Source of the DNA: Mycobacterium europaeum
Lineage (GTDB): Bacteria > Actinomycetota > Actinomycetes > Mycobacteriales > Mycobacteriaceae
Direction of reading: 5' to 3'
DNA: 64,000 nt
Assembly (NCBI RefSeq): GCF_002102155.1
Contig: NZ_LQOU01000015.1
Location: 62,001 to 126,000, forward strand
The position numbers and the translations under genes were made by a program. Of this stretch, positions 39,453-46,306 are shown piece after piece. The notes under the pieces were generated by a model. The model did not search any database. It was given only the letters and a program-made list of their open reading frames with translations, and had not been told where the DNA came from. Position 1 is the first letter of the stretch. Every line of letters begins with the position of its first letter.

Positions 39453-39599
39453 TCACACACCGCGCCGGCGCTCGCCGGTGCGGCCGTTCAGCGGTCGCCG
39501 TCGTACCCACCCCACCGCGATGCTCACCGCGATCACGCACAAGACCGACGCCACCACCACGCCCGCAACCCCCAGAGCGATCATCTCGACCGTTCCCAT
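39453..39599 (-). CDS. 48-aa single-pass membrane protein upstream of the P-type ATPase
   Basis: ATG 39599 follows a strong GGAGGGG. The product MGTVEMIALGVAGVVVASVL... has one hydrophobic helix (about residues 5-30) and a basic tail (WVRRRPLNGRTGERRRGV). It ends 39 bp before the ATPase start, so the two are probably co-transcribed. Small one-helix subunits or regulators of P-type ATPases are known (KdpF, sarcolipin-like peptides), but no sequence match is claimed. Confidence 0.65.
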   Translation of the reverse strand: MGTVEMIALGVAGVVVASVLCVIAVSIAVGWVRRRPLNGRTGERRRGV

Positions 39600-39706
39600 G
39601 GCCCCTCCTGTCCCTCACCAAGCCAGCGAAAACGACCTGGGCTCCGGGGGATAGGGCCCAACGTCACACCCGGGATGGCAACGGGCCTGAAATGTCAGTC
39701 GATCAC

Positions 39707-40138
39707 TCAGGGGTGCGGGGAAGCGTGCTGTTGGACCGCCTGGCGAGCGAGCCGCTCGTTGTGGATCCTGACCAGTTCGCGGAATCCGAGCCGGTGATAC
39801 TTCGGTATCGGCTGGATGCCCCACACGTCTTGCGCGGTGGCCTTGCCCTCGGCGCCCTCCGGCGGTCCGAACGGCGGGTACGGGTACTTGCACTCCAGCG
39901 TGTCGTTGGAGTAGCGAATCTTCAGCAGCTCGCTGCAGATTTCGGTGAGGCTCAGGGTGGGGTAGCCGTAATACACGGCCATGAACGGCAACGTGAAGGC
40001 GCCTTCGATGACCAACGCCACCAGGCACACCAAAACGGCACGCTTGATCCATTTGTGCATGCGCGCGTAGTACGGCGTGGTCCCCGGCTCGAGGGCCGCG
40101 GCCGGGTCTTTTCCCTCGGTAGGCGCGGATGCGGTCAT
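39707..40138 (-). CDS. Single-TM protein with extracytoplasmic Cys pair, last gene of the NorQD membrane operon
   Basis: A 143-aa protein. A cytosolic N-terminus of about 30 residues is followed by one membrane helix ([20 protein letters not shown]), then a ~85-residue domain with two cysteines (LTEICSELL and [17 protein letters not shown]) and a C-terminal [18 protein letters not shown] helix. The AAGGAG ribosome-binding site lies eight bases before ATG 40138. It begins 21 bp after the membrane gene 40160-40858. I recognise no family. The Cys pair could form a disulfide or a metal site outside the membrane, so it may be an accessory subunit of the membrane proteins. Confidence 0.75.
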   Translation of the reverse strand: MTASAPTEGKDPAAALEPGTTPYYARMHKWIKRAVLVCLVALVIEGAFTLPFMAVYYGYPTLSLTEICSELLKIRYSNDTLECKYPYPPFGPPEGAEGKATAQDVWGIQPIPKYHRLGFRELVRIHNERLARQAVQQHASPHP

Positions 40139-40159
40139 AGCATTACTCCTTAAACCTGT

Positions 40160-40858
40160 TCAGTCGGAGAAGATTTCGCGGTTAACCGTGTGCAGGTACG
40201 GGATCGCCAGGAAGGGGGTGATGTAGAAGATGTCGTAGAGCCACCAGCCGACGACCGGAAACACCACCCTGGCGTAGCGGACGTCGGCGAACATGGTCAT
40301 GTTGAAGACGTAGGCGGACCAGATCACCACGCCCATCCAGCAGGTGACGACCATCCACTGATGGCCCCACCGCTTCATCTGCAAGAATCCGATCGCGGCG
40401 GCCACCCGCATCGAGAACACCGTGAGGATCAGCCCCGCCACGTAAGCCTTTTCGCCGGGCCCCGCCGCGCCGCCGACCCACAGCTCGTTGTAATGCCAGA
40501 AGTAGCCGGCATCAAACATGTTGCCCCAGCCGACCATCAGCACCCGGTTGATCAGCGTGTGGTTGGCGACCAGGTCCAGGGCCCAGCCCAGGCTGTTGAG
40601 CATGCCGTCGATCAGCACCAGATAGCCGATCAGGGTGACGATCATGGGCCGGACCGAGAGGCCGGCGCGCAGGGCTTGGCGCTGCAGCCAGACCCCGCGC
40701 ATGAAGACGGGAAATCCGATCAGCCCCGGCGCCCACATGCCCATCAGCGCGGCGCCGACGATCATCCATTTGTCGGCGCGGCGCTGTGCCCGGCGGGACT
40801 CGTCGTGGTGATCCTCGAGGCTGACCGGGCCGGCCGCCTGCGCGGCAACGGGATTCAT
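40160..40858 (-). CDS. Polytopic membrane protein, copy B of a duplicated putative metalloenzyme subunit
   Basis: A 232-aa protein with five or six membrane helices. Polar residues sit in or beside the helices: ANHTL, NMFDAGYFWHYNELW, RWGHQWMVVTCW, FNMTMFADVR, WLYDIFYITPF and YLHTVNRE. Over its last ~142 residues it differs from copy A (43657-44409) at only about 16 positions by my count, while the N-terminal parts differ much more. The ATG overlaps the stop of the 42-aa ORF (ATGA). The invariant His, Asp and Glu residues and the NorQ/NorD neighbours suggest a metal-containing membrane enzyme. I cannot assign it to CuMMO, heme-copper or AveC-type families by eye. Confidence 0.85.
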   Translation of the reverse strand: MNPVAAQAAGPVSLEDHHDESRRAQRRADKWMIVGAALMGMWAPGLIGFPVFMRGVWLQRQALRAGLSVRPMIVTLIGYLVLIDGMLNSLGWALDLVANHTLINRVLMVGWGNMFDAGYFWHYNELWVGGAAGPGEKAYVAGLILTVFSMRVAAAIGFLQMKRWGHQWMVVTCWMGVVIWSAYVFNMTMFADVRYARVVFPVVGWWLYDIFYITPFLAIPYLHTVNREIFSD

Positions 40859-40983
40859 AGATCCCACCACCCTCGGGCGAACGACATGTACAGCTGGACG
40901 CCGAACATCACCAGCAAGTAGCCGTAGATGAATATCTGGAAGACGATGAGCGCCCGTTTGCGCTTCTTTTCCTGTTGGTCCAT
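40855..40983 (-). CDS. 42-aa single-pass membrane protein of the NorQD operon
   Basis: ATG 40983 opens MDQQEKKRKRALIVFQIFIY..., a basic cytosolic head followed by one membrane helix and the tail SFARGWWDL. Its TGA overlaps the ATG of membrane copy B, and it begins 14 bp after the norQ-like stop, so it is locked into the operon by translational coupling. It looks like a small structural subunit of a membrane complex. No family is recognised. Confidence 0.8.
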   Translation of the reverse strand: MDQQEKKRKRALIVFQIFIYGYLLVMFGVQLYMSFARGWWDL

Positions 40984-40997
40984 GCCGGGTTCCCTTC

Positions 40998-41807
40998 CTA
41001 GAGCCGTGCGTGAGGGGTGTTCGTGGTGGCGAGGCCGGCCGCCGCGACCTCACGTAGACCATCGGTGACCGCGCCGTCGGTGCTCAATGGCGCGAGTATG
41101 CAGGCGTCGGCCGCATCCAATTCGGTTGCGCCGGCGGCGATCAAATGCGCGGCCGCGACCAACACCCTGGTCGACGGCGGCTCGAAGTGAAAGGCTTCGT
41201 CGGCGGTGCGGATCGCCACGGCGCAGTCGACCAGCCGCCGTGCCGTCTCGATCGGAATTCCGGCTTCGCCGACGATCACTTCGGCCTCGCGGTCGGGTGG
41301 CAGATACCTCATCGCGAGGGTGACGAACCGCTGCCGGAAGGACGGTTTGAGCTCCTTGAGCGAGCTGCGATATGCCGGGTTGTAGGAACACACCAGCATG
41401 AACTCCGCCGGCGCCGCGACGACTTCGCCGGCTCGGTCCAGGTACAGCGATCGCCGGTGATCGGTGAGCGAATGCAGGATGGCCAAGGAGTCGTGGCGAG
41501 CTTCGACGACTTCGTCGAGGTAGCAGATGGCCCCGGCCTTGACAGCCCGGGTCAGCGGGCCATCGGTCCAGATAACGTCGCCGCCGGTCACCACGAAGCG
41601 GCCGACGAGGTCGGCGCTGGTGAGATCGTCGTGGCAACTGACGGTGACGACCGGTCGCTGCAACAGCACGCCCATGTGCTCGACGAAACGGGTCTTGCCG
41701 CAACCGGTCGGGCCGGTGAGCATCACGGGCATGTGCCGGCGGAAGGCCCACTCGAACAGCTGGACTTCGTTGCCGTTGGCGAAATAGGTGTCGGCGGCGG
41801 CGTTCAT
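40998..41807 (-). CDS. MoxR-type AAA+ ATPase, NorQ/CbbQ family
   Basis: A 269-aa AAA+ ATPase. Walker A is GPTGCGKT in MPVMLTGPTGCGKTRFVEH, Walker B is AICYLDEVVEA, sensor 1 is LVCSYNP, and the family region SSLKELKPSFRQRFV is present. NorQ/CbbQ proteins work with a VWA partner (NorD/CbbO) to remodel or load the metal site of enzymes such as cytochrome-type NO reductase or Rubisco. Neither client is encoded nearby, so the client is probably one of the membrane proteins of this operon. ATG 41807 overlaps the norD-like stop. Confidence 0.92.
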   Translation of the reverse strand: MNAAADTYFANGNEVQLFEWAFRRHMPVMLTGPTGCGKTRFVEHMGVLLQRPVVTVSCHDDLTSADLVGRFVVTGGDVIWTDGPLTRAVKAGAICYLDEVVEARHDSLAILHSLTDHRRSLYLDRAGEVVAAPAEFMLVCSYNPAYRSSLKELKPSFRQRFVTLAMRYLPPDREAEVIVGEAGIPIETARRLVDCAVAIRTADEAFHFEPPSTRVLVAAAHLIAAGATELDAADACILAPLSTDGAVTDGLREVAAAGLATTNTPHARL

Positions 41808-43333
41808 GCGGCGACCAGTTCACGATGGACATGAGCCAACACCCGCGGAAGCTCCTCTACGCGTCGGATCCGTTGGGAACGTCGAGGCCCGAACACCTCG
41901 GGAAGGGGATCGACGCGGGTCGGCCCGACGCCGACGTAGTACATCGACACCCCCGCGTCCTTGGCCTCCTCGACGGCGTGCGCGGCGTCGGCCCAGGCGT
42001 ACCGGCCTTCATAGCCCTCGTCGGAGATCAGGCCGTCGCCGATGACGATCAGTAGCCGCCGCTCGGAGGGCTGCGCCAGGAGTCGGCTCGTCAAATGGCG
42101 TAGCGGTGCACCGAGTCTGGTGTATCCGCGGGTGGAGAGTCCGAGCCCGCTGGGAGCCACGAACCGGCGGTCCTCGAAGTCCTTCAGGCACCGGACTTCG
42201 ACTCGGTGACGGGTATTGCCGGTGAATACGAAGACGCCGTGGCGTTCGCGCGCGAGCGTCATGGCGCGAGAGAGTGCGTCGGCGCAGGCCAGTTCCAGTT
42301 GAAAGATCCGGCCGCCGTGCACCCCGAGCGACGAACTACCGTCGAGCAGCACCGCCGTGGTGACGTCGCGGCTGCGGGGGAGCAACTCGCGGAACATCCT
42401 CGGTTCGTTGGCCTCGCCCGTGGCGAGGTCGATGTAGTGGTTCACGTACTGGTCGACGTCGAGGTCGGATCCGTCCTCGAGGCGGTTCGTCACCGCGCGA
42501 TGGGTGTGCTCTTGGAACCACGTGCGTAGGTCAACGCCCACGGGCACCGGCTCCGGACGGCGGGGGTGCCGGGCGTCGGCACGCTCGATGACGGCGACGT
42601 GGTCCCGCAGGAACCGCTGAGTCCAGATGTTCCATTCGGGATACGGGATTCCGGGCCGATGTTCGGGCGTGACGTCGAGATCGTTGTCCTGCGGCCGGCT
42701 CGCGGGCGGGAGGTTGGGGTTGGCGATGCCCCCGTCGCCGCCGACGGGAACCGAGTACGGCCGCGGGAGGCGCTTTTGCGTTGTCGTCCAAGGCATCCTG
42801 CCGAAGCTTCGTCGCAACCTGTCGGCCAGGCCCTGCGGCATCGTGTACGCCGATGGCAGATCGCCCAGCAGGGGAGGAATCGCCAGCGACCGCTGCGTGG
42901 CCGCCACCGCGACTGCCCGGTTGAGCATCTGTTCGGCTGTCAGATCGCCGGGTTCGGGATGGATTTCCGGGAGTCGCCGCTGCAGCTCGGGGAGTAGACC
43001 CGGCCACCGGGACGCTATCCAGCCGAACGCGACGCCGGCCTCGACGAGCGTCAACGCACGCAATTCCCTGGCGGTGAGCTCGTTCAGGCGATATTCGGTG
43101 ATGCGTTCCTTGGACGGCGAACACTGCAGGGCCACACCGCATGTCAGGGTTCTGCGGGTCCAATCGGGCGGTGCGGGGTAGGGGACATGGACGAATGTGA
43201 GCGCTGAGTTCAACCCGAAGACCCGGCGCTCGCCGGTGAGGAGCCGGGCGCCCTCGCGGCGTTGCTCGCTGAGCGCGACGGCCGTGACGGAGCAACTCCG
43301 CTCCAGCGCCATCGCGCGGGAATCTTCAGCCAT
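41804..43333 (-). CDS. VWA-domain protein, NorD family
   Basis: A 509-aa partner of the NorQ-like ATPase. The C-terminal ~200 residues form a von Willebrand A domain with the MIDAS sequence DGSSSLG, the Thr in STRGYTRLG and the Asp in VIGDGLISDEGYEG. The N-terminal half is helical, with a long Pro-rich linker (RPYSVPVGGDGGIANPNLPP). NorD docks the AAA+ ring to its client through the VWA metal site. The stop and the norQ-like start overlap (ATGA), typical of this pair. ATG 43333 lies 39 bp after the 34-aa ORF. Confidence 0.9.
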   Translation of the reverse strand: MAEDSRAMALERSCSVTAVALSEQRREGARLLTGERRVFGLNSALTFVHVPYPAPPDWTRRTLTCGVALQCSPSKERITEYRLNELTARELRALTLVEAGVAFGWIASRWPGLLPELQRRLPEIHPEPGDLTAEQMLNRAVAVAATQRSLAIPPLLGDLPSAYTMPQGLADRLRRSFGRMPWTTTQKRLPRPYSVPVGGDGGIANPNLPPASRPQDNDLDVTPEHRPGIPYPEWNIWTQRFLRDHVAVIERADARHPRRPEPVPVGVDLRTWFQEHTHRAVTNRLEDGSDLDVDQYVNHYIDLATGEANEPRMFRELLPRSRDVTTAVLLDGSSSLGVHGGRIFQLELACADALSRAMTLARERHGVFVFTGNTRHRVEVRCLKDFEDRRFVAPSGLGLSTRGYTRLGAPLRHLTSRLLAQPSERRLLIVIGDGLISDEGYEGRYAWADAAHAVEEAKDAGVSMYYVGVGPTRVDPLPEVFGPRRSQRIRRVEELPRVLAHVHRELVAA

Positions 43334-43372
43334 CGGACCGAACCCCTGCGTTCCGGCGGCCCGGCCCGGTGT

Positions 43373-43477
43373 TCAGAACGTACCGATGTTGGAGAACAGC
43401 CAATACCAGAACCAGATGATCAGCCCGGTGCCGCCCCATGCAGCGACATAGCGAAGGATCTCCCACAGATAGTCCAC
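43373..43477 (-). CDS. 34-aa single-pass membrane protein of the NorQD operon
   Basis: GTG 43477 is preceded by AAGGAGGGC, one of the best ribosome-binding sites in the window. The product, (M)DYLWEILRYVAAWGG..., is aromatic-rich with one membrane helix (GLIIWFWYWLF). It sits between membrane copy A and the norD-like gene on the same strand. It resembles tiny subunits of respiratory and heme-copper complexes in size and topology, but no sequence match is claimed. Confidence 0.7.
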   Translation of the reverse strand: MDYLWEILRYVAAWGGTGLIIWFWYWLFSNIGTF

Positions 43478-43656
43478 GACTTGCCCTCCTTGATGACGCG
43501 CACTTGGCCACGTGCTGTGCGAATCCGACTTGTGGTCTGTCCCGCCCAACAGGGCGTCGACATACTCTCTGAGACAACGAGATTCCGCCGGGGTGATCGG
43601 CTGGGCGGCCGGTCATCGGCTGGCGGGAAGGGGCAGCGAACAGTTTCTCCCGCATT

Positions 43657-44409
43657 TCAGTCGGCGAAGAGTTCGCGGTTGACGGTGTGCAGATAGGGGA
43701 TGGCCAGGAAGGGGGTGATGTAGAAGATGTCGTAGAGCCACCAGCCGACCACTGGCAACACGACCCCGGCGAAGCGGACGTCGGCGAACATGGTCATGTT
43801 GAAGACGTAGCCGATCCAGATCACCACGCCCATCCAGCAGGTGACGACCATCCACTGATGGCCCCACCGCTTCATCTGCAGAAAGCCGATGGCCGCGGCG
43901 ATGCGCATCGTGAACACCGTCAGGATCAGCCCGACTTCCCAGGCTTTTTCACCGGGGCCCGCAGCGCCGCCGACCCACAGTTCGTTGTAGTGCCAGAAGT
44001 AACCGGCGTCGAACATGTTGCCCCAGCCGTTGAGCAGCACGCGGGCCAGCAGCGTGTGGTTTGCCACCAGGTCGAGCGCCCAGCCCACGGTATTGATGGC
44101 GGCGTCGATGATGACCAGATAGCCCAGCAACGTGACCAGCATCGGCCGCACGGAGAGGCCATCTCGTAGGGCCCGGCGCAGCAACCGGACTCCCCAGAGA
44201 AAAAGCGGCAAGCCGAAGACGCCCAGGGCCGCGGTGCCGATCAGGAGGCTGCCGGAGATGAGCCATTTGTCGGCCTGACGCTGCGCCGCATGCGACCGTT
44301 CCATGTGCTCGTCGATCGTCAGACCCGTTGCGGCAGCGGCGGCGCCGTCGCGTGAACGGTCGGCTGTGCCAACGCCCGCATTGCGCTGGTGCAGCTTCGG
44401 CGGATTCAC
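43657..44409 (-). CDS. Polytopic membrane protein, copy A of a duplicated putative metalloenzyme subunit
   Basis: A 250-aa protein and the first gene of the leftward membrane operon. GTG 44409 follows GGGGAGGGG. The helices and polar motifs are those of copy B: ANHTL, DAGYFWHYNELWVGG, RWGHQWMVVTCWMG, MTMFADVRF and YLHTVNREL. The N-terminus is longer and differs (MNPPKLHQRNAGVG...). The 179 bp behind it (43478-43656) hold a short GCCC-n4-GGGC hairpin and no other gene, so a partial terminator or processing site could set copy A at a different level from the rest. Function unknown; a membrane-embedded metal enzyme is the leading inference. Confidence 0.85.
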   Translation of the reverse strand: MNPPKLHQRNAGVGTADRSRDGAAAAATGLTIDEHMERSHAAQRQADKWLISGSLLIGTAALGVFGLPLFLWGVRLLRRALRDGLSVRPMLVTLLGYLVIIDAAINTVGWALDLVANHTLLARVLLNGWGNMFDAGYFWHYNELWVGGAAGPGEKAWEVGLILTVFTMRIAAAIGFLQMKRWGHQWMVVTCWMGVVIWIGYVFNMTMFADVRFAGVVLPVVGWWLYDIFYITPFLAIPYLHTVNRELFAD

Positions 44410-44451
44410 GGACCCCTCCCCGTCATCAACGCTGATTGGATCGGCGTGAGC

Positions 44452-44477
44452 ACTATAGCAGGCTGACTACAGTCAGC
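44452..44477 (-). promoter_or_regulatory. Membrane-operon promoter with TetR operator O1
   Basis: On the minus strand the -10 is TATAGT (44452-44457), giving a start near 44445 and a ~36-nt leader to GTG 44409. Directly upstream, GCTGACTACAGTCAGC (44462-44477) is a perfect 7-bp inverted repeat around two bases, lying between -10 and -35. A repressor there would block RNA polymerase. Confidence 0.7.
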
Positions 44478-44613
44478 AGAAGATGTCGAGTTGGTCGTTC
44501 CGCATTGAGGACCGGCTGTTGCACGTCGTTGTGCTTATGCGGTGGTCATGCGCCATAACGCTGAGTACGGCCCACAAGCCGGCCGTACGCGTCGGCTCGC
44601 CGGAGAAAAACTG

Positions 44614-44627
44614 CTGACAGCAGTCAG
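44614..44627. promoter_or_regulatory. TetR operator O2
   Basis: CTGACAGCAGTCAG shares the CTGAC-n4-GTCAG core of O1 and O3. It lies between the TetR stop (44645) and the membrane operon, about 150 bp upstream of O1, and could serve looping or cooperative binding. The 44478-44613 DNA around it has no gene. Confidence 0.6.
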
Positions 44628-44644
44628 AGCCCGGGGACGGTCCG

Positions 44645-45244
44645 TCAGGGCTGCAGGCTGCGCAATGTCCTCGCAACGTAGTCTTCGAGCAAGGTGTGAC
44701 CGGCGGGCCAATGGTTGGTGGTGACCAACAGGGCGTAGAGGCCCAGCAGGAAGAACACCGCGCTGTTCATCGGATTGACGTCCGGATCGGTCTCGCCGCG
44801 GTCTTGAGCCTGCGCGATCTCTTGGGCGACCAAGACGATCAAGGGATGATCCCGCCCATCCTCGGACTGCGGCCGGGTTTGGGAGAAGTGCAGCGCGAGA
44901 AAGTCATTGAAGAGCAGATCACCCAGGCGGCGCTCCAAGCCGACCACCAGGCGGACCGCCTCCCGCAATGCGGAAGCGAGATCGTGCTTGGATTTCAGGA
45001 ATTGGGCGAACTGCTTGGCGATCCGGTCCTCTTCACGGCGTTCCAGCTCCAGCAGCACGTGCTCCTTGGTGGGGAAGTGGAAGAAGAAGGTGCCGTGGGC
45101 GACTCCGGCCGCGGCCACGATGGCGCTGACGTCGGCCTCAGCCATGCCGGCGCGGGTGAATTCGGCGATCGCGGCGCCCATTAAGCGCTCTCTCGTCTGC
45201 AGGCGCTTCGCTTCCCGTGCCGACAGCCGGTCCGTCACTGCCAT
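44645..45244 (-). CDS. TetR family regulator of the NorQD membrane operon and SDR
   Basis: A 199-aa regulator with an N-terminal HTH: RERLMGAAIAEFTRAGMAEADVSAIVAAAGVAHGTFFFHFPTKEH is the region (recognition part AGVAHGTFFFHFPTKEH). The C-terminal domain is helical and ligand-binding. It is flanked by operators O2 and O1 downstream and O3 upstream, all with the core CTGAC/GTCAG. It therefore probably represses itself or the divergent SDR promoter, and the membrane operon. The ligand is unknown but may be a substrate or product of the membrane enzyme. Confidence 0.9.
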   Translation of the reverse strand: MAVTDRLSAREAKRLQTRERLMGAAIAEFTRAGMAEADVSAIVAAAGVAHGTFFFHFPTKEHVLLELERREEDRIAKQFAQFLKSKHDLASALREAVRLVVGLERRLGDLLFNDFLALHFSQTRPQSEDGRDHPLIVLVAQEIAQAQDRGETDPDVNPMNSAVFFLLGLYALLVTTNHWPAGHTLLEDYVARTLRSLQP

Positions 45245-45386
45245 TTCGTCCTCATCGTTGACCTGACTCGTGCGAGCCGTTGCACGCTAGGCCCCATCAT
45301 TATGCCGCCTTCTCGGCAAAACAGCTTGCATTGTCTTGTCTTTGTGAAGGCACGCTCATCGCCGAAAACTCTCGTCACCCGAAATC

Positions 45387-45416
45387 GTTGACTTTAGTCA
45401 GCATAATTCTTAAATT
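45387..45416 (+). promoter_or_regulatory. SDR promoter with TetR operator O3
   Basis: -35 TTGACT (45388-45393), a 17-bp spacer and -10 TAAATT (45411-45416) form a near-consensus sigma-A promoter with a start near 45423. GTTGACTTTAGTCAGC (45387-45402) overlaps the -35 and matches O1 at nearly every arm position. Confidence 0.75.
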
Positions 45417-45453
45417 GAACCGCGCCCGCCACGCACGATCGAAGGAGCCCGGC

Positions 45454-46242
45454 ATGGCACTGGAGCAGTTCCGGCTGGATGGACTAGTCGCGATCGTCAC
45501 GGGTTCAGGCAAGGGCGTCGGCGCAGGCATTGCCCGGGTATTGGCGGAGGCCGGAGCCACGGTGGTCGGCACCGCCCGCACCGAGGCGGATATCGTGGGC
45601 ACGATCGAGCGTATCGAGGCCGCGGGCGGCAAGGGGCTGGCGCTCGTCGCGGACGCGATGAGCCGTCCGGACGGAGAGCGGGTCGTGAACACGGCGATGG
45701 ACCGCTTCGGCCGCATCGACATTCTCGTCAACAACGTCGGGGGCTCGACCTACGCGCGGTTTCTCGACATCACCGACGAGGATTTCCGGCACACCTTCGA
45801 CTGGTGCGTGACGTCGGCCTTCATCATGAGTCAGCTGGTGGCCCCCCACATGCTCAGTGCGGGGCGCGGTTCCATCATCAACATCTCGTCGGGCTCGGCG
45901 CGGTTCGGCATCCGGGCACTGGCCGCGTATTGCGTTGCCAAGGGCGGGCTGGAAGCGCTTACCCGCGCGATGGCACAGGAACTCGCGCCGAAGATTCGTG
46001 TCAACGCCATCGCCCTGGGGTCATTCGCCACCGACGGCCTGAAGGGCAGCCTGGATTTGATGCCAGGGTCGTTGGAGAAGATGCTGGGGGCCACGCCGCT
46101 GCACCGGCTGGGTGACGTCGAGGATCTCGGGCGGCTCGCGGTGTATCTGTGCACTCGGGATTGTTATGCGACCAACGCCACCTTCCACATCGACGGCGGC
46201 ATCGACTCCAACAATTCGCCGCTGCCGATACCCGATTACTGA
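45454..46242 (+). CDS. Short-chain dehydrogenase/reductase
   Basis: A 262-aa classical SDR. TGSGKGVGAGIA is the cofactor loop, LVNNVGG the NNxG motif, INISSGSARFG supplies the Ser and YCVAKGG the Tyr-Lys pair; the C-terminus is HIDGGIDSN. ATG 45454 follows GAAGGAG. It is driven by the O3-controlled promoter and is divergent from the TetR, so it is predicted to be co-regulated with the membrane operon. It is followed 64 bp later by the DapB-like gene. It likely oxidises an alcohol or hydroxyacyl product; substrate unknown. Confidence 0.9.
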   Translation: MALEQFRLDGLVAIVTGSGKGVGAGIARVLAEAGATVVGTARTEADIVGTIERIEAAGGKGLALVADAMSRPDGERVVNTAMDRFGRIDILVNNVGGSTYARFLDITDEDFRHTFDWCVTSAFIMSQLVAPHMLSAGRGSIINISSGSARFGIRALAAYCVAKGGLEALTRAMAQELAPKIRVNAIALGSFATDGLKGSLDLMPGSLEKMLGATPLHRLGDVEDLGRLAVYLCTRDCYATNATFHIDGGIDSNNSPLPIPDY

Positions 46243-46306
46243 CCCGCCCCGCGACCGGACGCGCGATGATGGGCCATCACCCGCCGTTGGAAGGACGAGG
46301 GCAACC

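Noticed and set aside
39427..39621. A 64-codon Arg/Gly-rich minus-strand frame
   Set aside because: Overlaps the better-supported 48-aa ORF, which has a strong ribosome-binding site and a membrane helix.
39640..39670. DosR-like box (GGG-n8-CCC) upstream of the P-type ATPase unit
   Set aside because: Only the GGG and CCC ends fit; the ACTWWAGT centre is absent, so the match is too weak in GC-rich DNA.
40160..44409. Membrane copies A and B as PmoC/AmoC (copper monooxygenase) or AveC spirocyclase-like proteins
   Set aside because: Size and topology fit loosely, but the conserved PmoC metal motif and the AveC-like signature I know are not visible, and no PmoA/PmoB-like genes are present. Left as unassigned.
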